DNA from: Chlorobium sp.
GTDB lineage: Bacteria; Bacteroidota; Chlorobiia; Chlorobiales; Chlorobiaceae
Length of the DNA stretch: 60,596 bases
Assembly (NCBI GenBank): GCA_013203905.1
Contig: JABMPC010000013.1
Span: forward strand, 1 to 60,596
Reading direction: 5' to 3'
The stretch's first letter is position 1. The number at the start of each line of letters is the position of its first letter. Positions 1-8,599 of the stretch are shown here, piece after piece. The notes under the pieces are model-generated. The model was not told where the DNA came from. It did no database searches and worked only from the letters and a program-made list of their open reading frames with translations. A program made the translations under genes and the position numbers.

Positions 1-326
1 ATGGTTTCGTTGCTGACAATAATCACGATAGAAGCAAAAAGTCGGGGAGAGCCTTGACGGATTGTATTGTTTGCGTTTGAGTGTGAAGAGACTCTTGTTC
101 TTTCTTTGGGGCGTAAGTACACTCAGTCATGAGTGTCCCCAAGTCTACTCAGTCATGAGTGTCCCCAAGTCTAAAGGGTTGTTTTGTTTTGGGTTGGTGG
201 CTTTTTTTTTGCGTTGGGGCGGGATGTGTGGGGCGAGCCCCCTTTGTTGTTGAATTAATGTATATTTTATGTTGATTGTTGGCGGAGGGTTCCGCTTCTT
301 TTCAATGTATAGCGACATTTTGCGTC
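1..326. other. left-edge non-coding stretch
   Basis: No convincing gene is visible here. A plus-strand frame open from base 1 stops at 57 and may be the tail of a truncated gene, but it is too short to identify. A 63-residue frame at 62-253 has no recognisable protein character and runs through the tandem repeat. The stretch is T/G-rich before the downstream CBS-like gene. Confidence 0.5.
121..172. repeat. two tandem copies of a 26-bp repeat
   Basis: ACTCAGTCATGAGTGTCCCC plus AAGTCT occurs at 121-146 and again, identical and directly abutting, at 147-172. Each unit contains the inverted arms ACTCA/TGAGT around a 4-nt centre. The two copies have no spacer, so this is not a CRISPR array. It could be a protein-binding iteron, the multiple terminal repeats of a lost insertion sequence, or a simple duplication. 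Confidence 0.85.
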
Positions 327-1700
327 ATGGCGAACCACGATATTCTTGATCTGCATAGTGAAACGCCGATGGTTCAGCTCCGTCAGCTGAGCCGCAATAT
401 CAGGCCTGTGGTGATGGCGAAGCTGGAATATTTGAATCCGGCCTGTTCGCATTATTACCGGGTTGCTGCGGCTGTGGTGCGGGATGCTGAGGAGCGCAGG
501 CTGATTCATCCGGGGATGACTCTTGTGGATTGGACTTATGGCAATAGCGGGATAGCTCTTGCTATGGCGGCGGTGAGCCATGGGTATAAGGTTCTGCTTG
601 TGGCGCCGGACAGGATTTCCCGGGAGAAGCAGGATGTTCTGCGGGCTCTGGGGGCGGAACTGGTAATTACCCCGTCGGAGGCTATTGCGGGTGAGCCGCG
701 TAGCTGTATGAATGTTGCGGGGAATCTGGTGAACAATATCCCCAATGCTTTTTTTGCCGGGATGTATGACCATCCTCTCAATCTGGAGGTGCATCGTGAT
801 GGTACCGGTTGTGAAATAGCTGCACAGACCGATGGGAAGGTGACTCATGTGTTTGTGCCGATGAGTTCGGCTGCCATGATTTCAGGTATTGCTGCCGCCC
901 TTAAGTCACGCATTCCGGGGGTGAAGATTGTGGGTGTGGAGCCGGTGGGATCTGTTTTTTCTGCTCTCTTGAAAGAGGGTCGTCCGGGAGATACTCTATA
1001 TTCTGATCTTGAGGAGATAGGGGCACAGCAGCAGCCATCCTTCTGGGATCCGTCGGTGATTGATGAGGTTGTGCAGGTTTCGGACGGGGAGGCGATGAAC
1101 TGTGCACGGGAGCTTCTACGGAGTGACGCTGTGTTTGCGGGAAGCGCTTCGGGGGCGGTTATGGCTGCAGCGCTCAGGGCGGGCGAGGAGCTTGATGACT
1201 CTGCATGCATTGTGGCGGTTCTGAGCGACTTCGGGGGGTACTATCTCAGCAAGATGTACCGTGACGACTGGATGCGCGAGAAGGGTCTGTACCGGAGGGA
1301 GAAGCTCTCTCTTGAGCAGATTACGGCTGAGGATATCCTCCAGCTGAAGGCACCGCGCGACCTTATTGTGGCGTATCCGGAAAATACGCTGGCCGAGGTG
1401 TTTGAGATGATGAAGCAGAATGATGTGTCGCAGCTTCCGATTGTTTCATACAATGCTCCGATTGGCAGTATCAGCGAAAATAAGATTCTTTCTATCCTCA
1501 TAGAGAATGATGATGCCATGAATTCGAAGGTTGTCGGGTTTATGGAACCAGCCTTTCCGGTCTGCCAGACGGATGCGACTATTTCGGAACTGTCTGAAAA
1601 ATTGCAACAGAATGCTGCCGGCGTCTTGATAAGTTTGCTTGATGGTAAATTGCAACTTCTTACAAAATCAGATCTTATTGATGCCTTGACGCATAAATGA
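327..1700 (+). CDS. cystathionine beta-synthase-like protein with CBS domain pair, probable pseudoenzyme
   Basis: About 457 residues. The N-terminal two thirds follow the fold-type II PLP enzymes of the cystathionine beta-synthase/cysteine synthase family (ILDLHSETPMVQL start, DVLRALGAELVITP, CARELLRSD region). The C-terminal third, about residues 335-457, looks like a Bateman pair of CBS domains. The PLP residues are not conserved. The family motif NPGGSVKDR reads NPACSHYYR, so Lys is Tyr43. The phosphate-binding GTGGT loop is SSAAM (residues 180-184). The Ser that contacts the pyridine nitrogen (PDSG) is Phe302 in SDFG. I infer a non-catalytic, perhaps nucleotide-sensing protein. ATG at 327 is preferred over the TTG at 276 because the family N-terminus begins there. 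Confidence 0.8.
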   Translation: MANHDILDLHSETPMVQLRQLSRNIRPVVMAKLEYLNPACSHYYRVAAAVVRDAEERRLIHPGMTLVDWTYGNSGIALAMAAVSHGYKVLLVAPDRISREKQDVLRALGAELVITPSEAIAGEPRSCMNVAGNLVNNIPNAFFAGMYDHPLNLEVHRDGTGCEIAAQTDGKVTHVFVPMSSAAMISGIAAALKSRIPGVKIVGVEPVGSVFSALLKEGRPGDTLYSDLEEIGAQQQPSFWDPSVIDEVVQVSDGEAMNCARELLRSDAVFAGSASGAVMAAALRAGEELDDSACIVAVLSDFGGYYLSKMYRDDWMREKGLYRREKLSLEQITAEDILQLKAPRDLIVAYPENTLAEVFEMMKQNDVSQLPIVSYNAPIGSISENKILSILIENDDAMNSKVVGFMEPAFPVCQTDATISELSEKLQQNAAGVLISLLDGKLQLLTKSDLIDALTHK

Positions 1701-1836
1701 GGGGGGTTGGAATTATCGGGTTGTTTTTTTGGGAGTAATTCCTTAATTAGGCAGTCCTGTACCCTGCAGCTACCGGTACGATAATTTTTCCCGGGCGGCT
1801 GATGCAGTGGTTCCAACGCAGCGAAATGAAGATGCA

Positions 1837-2400
1837 ATGAAGGCTGAGTCGAGAAAAAGACAGTTCATTTTTGACGGAAAGATCAAGCCCTCGCTTTGTG
1901 AAGGATGCGGACTGGTGACTGAAAAGGTTTTTGTCGGTGAATGGATGCCGAGTGAAAAGCCCAAAGAGGACGATCTAATGGTGGTTCTCGCTGAAAAGAA
2001 AAATACGAAGAAAAAGAAACAGACTGAGGAGCAGCTGTCGCCTTCAGCTGAAAATCAGTACTGGGTTCGTTGCGTGCACTGCAATCAGGTGCATTTGCTT
2101 AAAGAGTGGCAGATACAGATTGATCGTGATGTGAGTCCGGAAGAACTCACTCCTGATGAGTGCCAGCAGTACTCTCCCCATGGCATTTATGCTAAGGGGG
2201 ATGCGCTCTACCACAAATCGCTCGACGAGGTGGGAGTGGTTCGCGAAAAGCAGGCGACCGGAAGCGGTGCCTATGTCATAATTGTTGAGTTCTGTAAGAG
2301 CGGTCGGAAACAGCTTCTTGAAAATGTGCAGTCGACCACTGCCAAAGAGAAAAGCTCCGAAAGCATTACGGACATTATCAAAACGAAACTGAGACGGTAA
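1837..2400 (+). CDS. hypothetical zinc-ribbon protein
   Basis: About 187 residues; I do not recognise a named family. Two CxxC pairs are present: CEGC near the N-terminus, and CVHC in the middle after a lysine-rich linker (KKNTKKKKQ). Four cysteines in this spacing suggest a split zinc ribbon. The C-terminal half (HGIYAKGDALYHKSLDEVG onward) is basic and looks like a small beta domain that could bind nucleic acid. It lies 20 bp upstream of rpsU on the same strand and is probably cotranscribed, which fits a role in translation or RNA, but that is inference. ATG 1837 is chosen; GTG 1807 is the alternative. Confidence 0.7.
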   Translation: MKAESRKRQFIFDGKIKPSLCEGCGLVTEKVFVGEWMPSEKPKEDDLMVVLAEKKNTKKKKQTEEQLSPSAENQYWVRCVHCNQVHLLKEWQIQIDRDVSPEELTPDECQQYSPHGIYAKGDALYHKSLDEVGVVREKQATGSGAYVIIVEFCKSGRKQLLENVQSTTAKEKSSESITDIIKTKLRR

Positions 2401-2420
2401 TACTGTTTTCAAGGGGGTGA

Positions 2421-2624
2421 ATGTCATTGGTCAGTGTGCAGATGAACGATAATGAATCGATCGATAAGATGCTGAAACGCTTCAAGAAGAAGTATGAGCG
2501 TGCAGGTGTTTTAAAGGAGTTTCGAAAAAACGCATACTTTGTCAAACCTTCAGTGGATGGTCGTTTGAAACGCTCAAGAAGCCGGCGTAGAGCCCAGCGT
2601 GCAAACGAAGAAAAGAATTCATGA
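2421..2624 (+). CDS. rpsU: 30S ribosomal protein S21
   Basis: 67 residues, the usual length for bS21, a small basic protein of the 30S subunit near the anti-Shine-Dalgarno region of 16S rRNA. The family core is visible ([20 protein letters not shown] followed by KPS), then a basic tail rich in Arg and Lys ([12 protein letters not shown]). It follows the zinc-ribbon gene after 20 bp and is followed by a clear Rho-independent terminator, so these two genes look like one transcription unit. Confidence 0.95.
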   Translation: MSLVSVQMNDNESIDKMLKRFKKKYERAGVLKEFRKNAYFVKPSVDGRLKRSRSRRRAQRANEEKNS

Positions 2625-2649
2625 TTGTTTTTGATGAAATCCGTTATGC

Positions 2650-2680
2650 AAAGCAGCTCCTTTGGGGGCTGCTTTTTTTT
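2650..2680 (+). terminator. Rho-independent terminator after rpsU
   Basis: Inverted repeat AAGCAGCTCC...GGGGCTGCTT followed by a run of eight T, 26 bp after the rpsU stop. Confidence 0.9.
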
Positions 2681-2699
2681 AATCCAACCAGCTTGAGCC

Positions 2700-4001
2700 A
2701 TGAGTGTTTTCAAGGGTGAGGTTACCACACTTCCTCCCGACAAATCCATTTCCCATCGCGCAGCCCTTATTGGTGCTCTGGCGGATGGTGTTACAGAGAT
2801 TACGAACTTTTCGGGCGGGTTTGATAACCAGTCTACGCTTGGCGTTCTTGGTGCGTGCGGTATTCCCCTTATCCAGGAGGAGGTTCCGGGGCCCTGGGGT
2901 GGAACAATTCGCCGCGTGGTGATTGAGTCAAAGGGGTTGTGGAGTTTCCGCCCTTCCGGGGTGCCGCTGCAGTGCAATAATTCGGGAAGCACCATGCGCA
3001 TGATGGCGGGCATTCTTGCCGGACAGCCGTTCGGCAGTGAGCTGGTGGGCGACAGTTCGCTCATGAAGCGCCCGATGCAGAGGGTTGCCGGACCGCTTCG
3101 CGATATGGGGGCTGGCGTTGAGCTGAGTGAGTCAGGAACTGCTCCGATGCTTATCAGTGGCACAAAGGAGCTTCGTTCGATTGTCTACCGTCTTCCTGTG
3201 CCTTCAGCGCAGGTGAAGTCGCTGGTGGCGTTTGCCGCTCTTCATGCAGAGGGCGAAAGCCGCATTGTTGAGCCGGTGCTTTCGCGCGACCATACGGAGC
3301 TGATGCTTGGTCTTGAGACCCTTGAGCTTGATGGTGATCGGGTGATTGTGGTGCCGGGGCGCCGCCGTATAGAGGCCAGGCCGTTTCTGGTTCCTGCCGA
3401 CCCTTCTGCAGCATGTTTTATTGTAGCTCTTGCTCTTTTGGCGCCGGGTTCTGAAATCATGATCCGCGATGTCTGTTTGAACCCGACGAGGGCGGCGTTT
3501 CTTGATATTATGATTGCGGCGGGTGGAGAGATTTCCATTGAAAACCGGAGAACGGTTGGTGGAGAGGATATCGGTGATATTCTTGCGTGTGGTGGCGGTG
3601 CTCTGGAGCCGCTTTCAATCAGTGATCCGGGTGTTGTGGCGCGGGTGATTGATGAAATTCCCATGCTTGCGGTGCTTTCGGTGTTTGCCTCTGGCAGTTT
3701 TGAGGTGAGCAATGCGGCGGAATTGCGTACCAAGGAGTGCGACCGTCTCAATGCTCTGGCTGTAAACCTTCAGCGGCTCGGCTGCCTGTGTGAGGAGTCT
3801 CCTGACGGGATGCGGGTGAGCGGCGGGGTGAAGGTACACCAGTCACCTGTGGTGGCTGAGTGTTTTGATGATCACAGGATTGCGATGAGCTTTGCCATTG
3901 CTGCAAGGGCAACGGGTATGGCTATTGAGCTTTCCGACAGTGCGGTTGTAGGGGTATCGTTCCCGAATTTCTTTGCTCTTCTTGAGAGCCTTGAGGTGTG
4001 A
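2700..4001 (+). CDS. aroA: 3-phosphoshikimate 1-carboxyvinyltransferase (EPSP synthase)
   Basis: 433 residues, full length for AroA. It transfers enolpyruvate from PEP to shikimate 3-phosphate in the cytoplasmic shikimate pathway. Visible motifs: [19 protein letters not shown] at the N-terminus, [15 protein letters not shown] (the LxxGNSGTxxR region, here NNSGSTMR), [18 protein letters not shown] and [11 protein letters not shown] near the C-terminus. The protein starts with little leader, as in short bacterial AroA. It stands alone after the rpsU terminator and converges on the alpha/beta hydrolase gene with a 9-bp gap. Confidence 0.95.
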   Translation: MSVFKGEVTTLPPDKSISHRAALIGALADGVTEITNFSGGFDNQSTLGVLGACGIPLIQEEVPGPWGGTIRRVVIESKGLWSFRPSGVPLQCNNSGSTMRMMAGILAGQPFGSELVGDSSLMKRPMQRVAGPLRDMGAGVELSESGTAPMLISGTKELRSIVYRLPVPSAQVKSLVAFAALHAEGESRIVEPVLSRDHTELMLGLETLELDGDRVIVVPGRRRIEARPFLVPADPSAACFIVALALLAPGSEIMIRDVCLNPTRAAFLDIMIAAGGEISIENRRTVGGEDIGDILACGGGALEPLSISDPGVVARVIDEIPMLAVLSVFASGSFEVSNAAELRTKECDRLNALAVNLQRLGCLCEESPDGMRVSGGVKVHQSPVVAECFDDHRIAMSFAIAARATGMAIELSDSAVVGVSFPNFFALLESLEV

Positions 4002-4010
4002 GCGGTCGTT

Positions 4011-4790
4011 TCAGTCGTTGAGGCTCTGGAGATGACTCAGCAGTGCTGCGCTGAAGGTTTCGGGCTGCTCCATGTTGGCAAGGTGGCCGGCTCCTTGAAT
4101 GATTTCAAGGCGGGCTCCCGGAATGGCAGAGCTGATGAGGGCGGCGGTTTCGGGGGGAGTCAGGCGGTCATCGCTGCCGCAGATTACAAGCGCAGGGCAG
4201 GTGATTGCCGGAAGCAGGGGCCGCTGGTCAGCGCGGCTCATAATGGCTTTCATGGCGCTCGTAATGGCGTCAGGGCTCTGGCTTCGAATCATTGATGAGG
4301 CCTCTTCAATGAGTTCGGGGTGCTCTTTTGGGGCGCTTTCTGAAAAGTAGTTTGGTATCATTCTTCTTACAGCCTCTTCAGCTCCCCCCATCTCAATTGC
4401 CCTTATGAAGTCGCGCCGTGCGGCTGCGGCTTCGGGCGCGTCCTCTTCGGCCCGGGTATCGGCGAGTACGAGTGATGCGGTTTTTTGGGGGTAAAGCCTT
4501 GCGAATTCAAGTGCCTGGTATCCTCCCATGGAGAGGCCTGCAATGGTAGCGCTCTTCATGTTGAGCGATTCCATCAGTGTGGCAAGGTCATGGGCATACT
4601 CCGTAAACGACCATTCCTGTTTTTCAGTGGAGCCTTCTATGCCATAACTGTTTGGGGCAATCGCTCTGTATCCTGCTGTTGCGAGAGCTTCCAGCTGTGG
4701 TCGCCACATTCCTGAAGAGATCGGGAATGCGTGCAGAAGCACCACATTCCCGCGTCCTGTATTCTTGCCGTTCGTTGTCCAGCTCAGCAC
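4011..4790 (-). CDS. alpha/beta hydrolase
   Basis: 259 residues with the single-domain alpha/beta hydrolase fold. The oxyanion region is LLHAFPISSGMW, the nucleophile elbow is GLSMGG (Ser about 106), the acid lies in CGSDDRLTPPE and the catalytic His in GAGHLANMEQPE. No signal peptide. The substrate cannot be told from the sequence; relatives include esterases, 3-oxoadipate enol-lactonase-like and haloperoxidase-like enzymes. The upstream YtxH gene on the same strand ends 3 bp before this start, so the two are probably cotranscribed. Confidence 0.85.
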   Translation of the reverse strand: MLSWTTNGKNTGRGNVVLLHAFPISSGMWRPQLEALATAGYRAIAPNSYGIEGSTEKQEWSFTEYAHDLATLMESLNMKSATIAGLSMGGYQALEFARLYPQKTASLVLADTRAEEDAPEAAAARRDFIRAIEMGGAEEAVRRMIPNYFSESAPKEHPELIEEASSMIRSQSPDAITSAMKAIMSRADQRPLLPAITCPALVICGSDDRLTPPETAALISSAIPGARLEIIQGAGHLANMEQPETFSAALLSHLQSLND

Positions 4791-4793
4791 GGC

Positions 4794-5117
4794 TCAGTTT
4801 TCCTCTGCTTTTGCATGGCCTTTGATTTCCTTGATGATGCTGTTGGCTTCCTCAAGAATTTTTTTCGCCTCTTCGCGCGCCGTGGTGATGATGTCTTGCG
4901 AGCGTTTTTTTGCCTCATTGCTATAGGCGTCATCATGCTCTCCGCCTTCGTAGTATTCAGCCGCTTTATCTATGGCGTGCTTCACTTTTCCGGAAATGAT
5001 CTGCTGTGTTTCACTTCCTTTGTAGGGGGCGAAGAGGAGCCCCATGAGGGTTCCGCCGACCGTCCCCAACATGGCGCCGAAGAAGAGCCCCTTGTAGAAT
5101 TTGTCCTGCTGTTCCAT
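4794..5117 (-). CDS. YtxH domain-containing small membrane protein
   Basis: 107 residues from the ATG that gives MEQQDKFYKG; an in-frame start 48 bp upstream adds a region unlike the family. One N-terminal glycine-rich membrane segment (LFFGAMLGTVGGTLMGLLFAP) ends in the FAP motif typical of YtxH proteins. A charged, alpha-helical, probably coiled-coil tail follows, with many Ala, Glu and Lys. YtxH proteins are widespread, poorly understood and often stress-linked. It lies directly upstream of the alpha/beta hydrolase. Confidence 0.75.
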   Translation of the reverse strand: MEQQDKFYKGLFFGAMLGTVGGTLMGLLFAPYKGSETQQIISGKVKHAIDKAAEYYEGGEHDDAYSNEAKKRSQDIITTAREEAKKILEEANSIIKEIKGHAKAEEN

Positions 5118-5189
5118 GCTGGTATGGTATTGTTTCTGTTGTTGGTAATGACAGTTATGCAACAATATACTGATTTTTGGCCGTTCCTT

Positions 5190-6599
5190 TTACTGGCTCA
5201 TCATCTCCATGATCTCCTGCCGGCTTTCCACCAGATGTTCCACGAGGTCGGGACGGGCGAGCAGTCTGAATTTTTTAGTGTAGCGCTCAAAGGCAAGAAT
5301 GAAGTCCGACCGGAACACTGATTCGTTCAGGTTGTCGAAGCGTATGTACTGGCTGTTGAGCTGCAGGGAGTAGTGGACATGTTCGCTGCGGGTCGGGTAG
5401 ACCCTGAGTTCGCGAAGGTCGGCATAATCGAAAATGTCCTTTTTTGAGGGCGGGTCTATCACCACTTCGTGTCCGTGGAGCCGGAGGCCGAAACGGGTGT
5501 TGAGATAGCGGCAGATCTCTTTTTCCATAGTGCGCCGTTTTTCGGTGTCGGCGTTGTAGGCGAACCATCGTTCATCGGTGGTGCCGCTGTCGTCAAGGTA
5601 GGGAGAGAGGGTAATGGCCCGTTTGTAGACTCTGCGCATAATAATGTCGTCCAGCAGTTCAGAGAGCGGGTGCTGCCGCTCTCTGATGCTCTCCTTGAGT
5701 TCATGGAGTACCCGGTCGTCGGCATTGCCGTAAAAGAGCGTTCGGAGGGTTTCGGGGGTGAGTACATTCTCATGTGCAATATCCTGCAGAAGGCGGCGAA
5801 GCATGGCTGAAAGGGCTCGGCTGGTGTGGTGCCAGTAGACATTGCGCATCATCATGTACTTGGCGAACATGAGGCTTTCAAGCGGGGCTATCCCTTTTTC
5901 AGTGATGGCGAACCGCTCGCGTTCGGGGTCGGGGATGAATGATTCAATGAGCCGTTCAATGTCGATGCTGCCGTAGGGGATGTTACAGTGATGGGCGTCG
6001 CGCATCAGGTAGTCCATTTTGTCGGGATCGAGCGTGCCGCTGATGAGCTTGCTGAAGCGTGATTTGTCGTTGCCTTTAATGAGTGATATCACGCTTTCGG
6101 GTGAAACCTTCCAGTCGTTGCGGAGAATATCGGCAATGGTCGGTATTCCGGGGTGCTGCTCATAGATGAAGTGGTCGCAGAGATCTTCGTGGTGCGAAAA
6201 CACCGGCTCTCCTCCCGACATGGGGATCTGTTCTTCAATAATGTGTGCGTGGGGGTAGTGGCCGATGTCGTGCAGGAGGCTTGCCGAGAGGAGTACCCGG
6301 CAGTTGTGCTCGTCGAAGCGGAAGGCACCGTCCTGCAGGCTTATGGCTAGTGGGTTGGTGAGCATGCGCTGCAGGATGAGCTTCATGAGGTGGTATACCC
6401 CTATTGAGTGCTCAAAGCGGGTATGGGTTGCTCCGGGATAGACCTGCTGTGAGAAGGAGAGCTGTCGGATGCCTTTCAGACGGAGGAAGGAGGGATGGGA
6501 GATGATTTTTTTCAGCGGCCCGGAGAGGGGGATGTGACCCCAGATTGGAATGCGGATGAAACCGCCTTCAGACTGGAAAAGAAGATGTTCGGCTATCAT
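5190..6599 (-). CDS. HD domain phosphohydrolase (dGTPase/SAMHD1-like)
   Basis: 469 residues. Metal-binding HD residues are visible: RFEHSIGVYHLM (first His), LLHDIGHYPHAH (the HD pair with a following His) and DPDKMDYLMRDAHHC (final Asp). This pattern, with an N-terminal HTRFEHS, matches the YdhJ/SAMHD1-like branch of HD hydrolases, whose known members hydrolyse dNTPs or other nucleotides. The exact substrate is unknown. It follows lptB on the minus strand after about 50 bp and may share its transcript. Confidence 0.85.
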   Translation of the reverse strand: MIAEHLLFQSEGGFIRIPIWGHIPLSGPLKKIISHPSFLRLKGIRQLSFSQQVYPGATHTRFEHSIGVYHLMKLILQRMLTNPLAISLQDGAFRFDEHNCRVLLSASLLHDIGHYPHAHIIEEQIPMSGGEPVFSHHEDLCDHFIYEQHPGIPTIADILRNDWKVSPESVISLIKGNDKSRFSKLISGTLDPDKMDYLMRDAHHCNIPYGSIDIERLIESFIPDPERERFAITEKGIAPLESLMFAKYMMMRNVYWHHTSRALSAMLRRLLQDIAHENVLTPETLRTLFYGNADDRVLHELKESIRERQHPLSELLDDIIMRRVYKRAITLSPYLDDSGTTDERWFAYNADTEKRRTMEKEICRYLNTRFGLRLHGHEVVIDPPSKKDIFDYADLRELRVYPTRSEHVHYSLQLNSQYIRFDNLNESVFRSDFILAFERYTKKFRLLARPDLVEHLVESRQEIMEMMSQ

Positions 6600-6650
6600 G
6601 AGGCTGTGGGGGTTGCGGTGATTGGGTTGCGCAACAAAGAGGCTGACCGT

Positions 6651-7394
6651 TCAGTAGCGCTCCAGGCTGAACTTTTCGCCGAGGTACATTTTTCTGACCT
6701 CAGGGTTGTTTGCAATCTCTTCGGGGGTGCCGTGCATGAAGAGGCTTCCGTCGAAGAGAAGATAGGCGTGGCTGGTGATGGAGAGGGTTTCGTGTACATT
6801 GTGGTCTGTAATGAGCACGCCGATGTTGCGGCGCACCAGCCCTTCAACAATCTGCTGGATGTCTTCAACGGCAATGGGGTCCACTCCGGCAAATGGCTCG
6901 TCGAGCAGAATGAACTTGGGGTTGAGTGCCAGAGCACGCGCTATTTCTGTCCGTCTTCTTTCACCTCCCGAGAGGGCGTAGCCCATGCTTTTGCGGATGT
7001 TTTTGATGCTGAGGTCTTCAAGCATCATCTCGGTTCTTTCAAGCTGCTGCTGCCTGGTGAGGTCGGTGAACTCCAGAACGCTCAGAATGTTCTCTTCAAC
7101 CGTCATGTTCCTGAATACCGAGGCTTCCTGCGGCAGATATCCAATGCCAAGCCGGGCCCGTTTGTACATGGGGACCTCAGTGATGTTCGTGCTGTCGAGA
7201 AAGACATCGCCGCCGTCGGGTTTGACGAGCCCTACAATCATGTAGAATGTGGTGGTTTTTCCGGCGCCATTCGGCCCGAGAAGCCCGACAATTTCCCCCT
7301 GCCGCACCTCTATTGTTGAGCCTTTGACCACAAGGTGCCGGTTGTATGCCTTCTGCAGGCCGCTGCAGCTGAGTATTGAGTTCATGTCAGTCAT
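6651..7394 (-). CDS. lptB: lipopolysaccharide export ABC transporter ATP-binding protein LptB
   Basis: 247 residues, the normal LptB length. LptB is the cytoplasmic ATPase of the LptBFGC complex, which extracts LPS from the inner membrane. Walker A is [10 protein letters not shown], the signature is ALSGGERRR, Walker B is [13 protein letters not shown], and the H-loop is [11 protein letters not shown]. The sequence [20 protein letters not shown] and the [10 protein letters not shown] switch are characteristic of LptB rather than of amino-acid transporters. Its start overlaps the end of the upstream TM2 gene by 8 bp. Confidence 0.93.
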   Translation of the reverse strand: MTDMNSILSCSGLQKAYNRHLVVKGSTIEVRQGEIVGLLGPNGAGKTTTFYMIVGLVKPDGGDVFLDSTNITEVPMYKRARLGIGYLPQEASVFRNMTVEENILSVLEFTDLTRQQQLERTEMMLEDLSIKNIRKSMGYALSGGERRRTEIARALALNPKFILLDEPFAGVDPIAVEDIQQIVEGLVRRNIGVLITDHNVHETLSITSHAYLLFDGSLFMHGTPEEIANNPEVRKMYLGEKFSLERY

Positions 7395-7734
7395 TGCCGT
7401 ATTTTGCGTTGAAATCCTCTTCGCTCATGATGAGCAGCAGGATTCCTTCAATGAAGCCAATAATGCCGGGTATGACGGTCCAGCAGAGGAGCAGATAGAT
7501 GACGCCCCAGCCAACCCTTCCCAGATAGAACTTGTGGATGCCCAGACTGCCGAGAAAAATGGCGAAGAGTGCTGCTGCAAGACGGCTTCTTCCGTTCGGG
7601 GCAAGGTTGCCGAGATTGCCGGGAAAGGGTGCGGGCGACTGCCGTACACCGCATTTCGGGCATATTTCAGCTTGTGCGCTGATCAGTGCTCCGCATGCAG
7701 AGCAGTATTTTTCATTGATGCTTTTTGTGTCCAT
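7387..7734 (-). CDS. zinc-ribbon and TM2 domain membrane protein
   Basis: 115 residues from the ATG giving [11 protein letters not shown]. The N-terminus has a double zinc knuckle (CSACG, then CPKCG 13 residues later). A TM2 domain follows: two hydrophobic helices around residues 52-100, with the loop motif [16 protein letters not shown]. The function of such proteins is not established; the ribbon-plus-TM2 architecture is common in bacteria. Its end overlaps the lptB start by 8 bp, so the two are translationally coupled. An in-frame start 75 bp upstream exists but adds atypical sequence. Confidence 0.82.
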   Translation of the reverse strand: MDTKSINEKYCSACGALISAQAEICPKCGVRQSPAPFPGNLGNLAPNGRSRLAAALFAIFLGSLGIHKFYLGRVGWGVIYLLLCWTVIPGIIGFIEGILLLIMSEEDFNAKYGND

Positions 7735-7897
7735 AGCTGTATACAGATCCTGCTCATTGGTACCATTGACTTCTGTTATTGAAAATACCAATGAGAGGCC
7801 AAGATGCAAAAGTTTTCCCCCGAAGTTTGCTTACCTTTCAATGACAGTGAAAGGCTTTCAGGGGACGCTGCCCCCGTATCTTAAAAAAGTATTGTCG

Positions 7898-8440
7898 ATG
7901 GGAAAAATTATGCCGTATGAGGGGGTGTGGCCCGAGGTGCATGAGAGCGTGTTCATGACTGATGGGGCTTATGTGATTGGTGATGTGAAGATCGGGGCGC
8001 ATTCGAGCATTTGGTTCAACGCCGTGGTGCGGGGGGATGTATGCCCCATCCGGATAGGGGAGAAGACGAGCGTGCAGGACAATGTGACGCTGCATGTGAC
8101 GCATGATACGGGCCCTCTCACTATCGGGAGCAATGTGACAATCGGTCATGGGGCGACCTTGCATGCCTGCCGGGTGGAGGATTTTGTGCTTATCGGCATG
8201 GGGGCGACACTGCTGGACGATTGTGTTATAGAGCCATACTCGGTTGTGGCTGCGGGGTCGCTGGTGCGTTCGGGCTTCAGGGTCCCGACGGGTATGCTGG
8301 TTGCTGGTGTGCCGGCGAAGGTGATGCGTCCGATTACCGATGAGGAGCGGCACACGATTGAGGAGTCGCCGGAAAATTATGTTCGCTATGCCCGGAATTT
8401 TCTCAATGGTCGTGTGCTGGAGCAGGCCAGGGAGCGATAA
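7898..8440 (+). CDS. gamma-carbonic anhydrase-like hexapeptide-repeat protein (YrdA family)
   Basis: 180 residues, typical for the YrdA/PaaY/gamma-CA group of left-handed beta-helix trimers. Hexapeptide repeats run through the centre (IGDVKIGAHSSIWFNAVVRGD onward). The three candidate zinc histidines are present in VTLHVTH, IGHGATLHAC. Members bind Zn or Fe; some are carbonic anhydrases, many have no proven activity. ATG 7898 (MGKIMPYEGVWPEV) matches the family start; longer upstream frames do not. The gene is divergent from the TM2 gene. Confidence 0.88.
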   Translation: MGKIMPYEGVWPEVHESVFMTDGAYVIGDVKIGAHSSIWFNAVVRGDVCPIRIGEKTSVQDNVTLHVTHDTGPLTIGSNVTIGHGATLHACRVEDFVLIGMGATLLDDCVIEPYSVVAAGSLVRSGFRVPTGMLVAGVPAKVMRPITDEERHTIEESPENYVRYARNFLNGRVLEQARER

Positions 8441-8599
8441 GATGTCATGGCCGGGGTCGCTCTTTCGGCTTGATTTAGGGTGTGGTTTCCGGCGGGATTT
8501 CACTAACTTACTGAACTTTCTGAGCGTCGCTTCTCTGGTGAATTCCTGATATGCGAGACCGACGCCCCAATCTTTTTTTCTTAAACCCAGAGTGAACTC

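Noticed and set aside
121-172. CRISPR array
   Set aside because: Only two copies with no spacer and no cas genes in the window.
62-253. 63-codon frame across the tandem repeat
   Set aside because: No protein features and the repeat makes the translation partly duplicated; not supported as a gene.
267-848. Minus-strand 193-codon frame at the left edge
   Set aside because: Shadow of the CBS-like gene, with low-complexity, His/Arg-rich composition.
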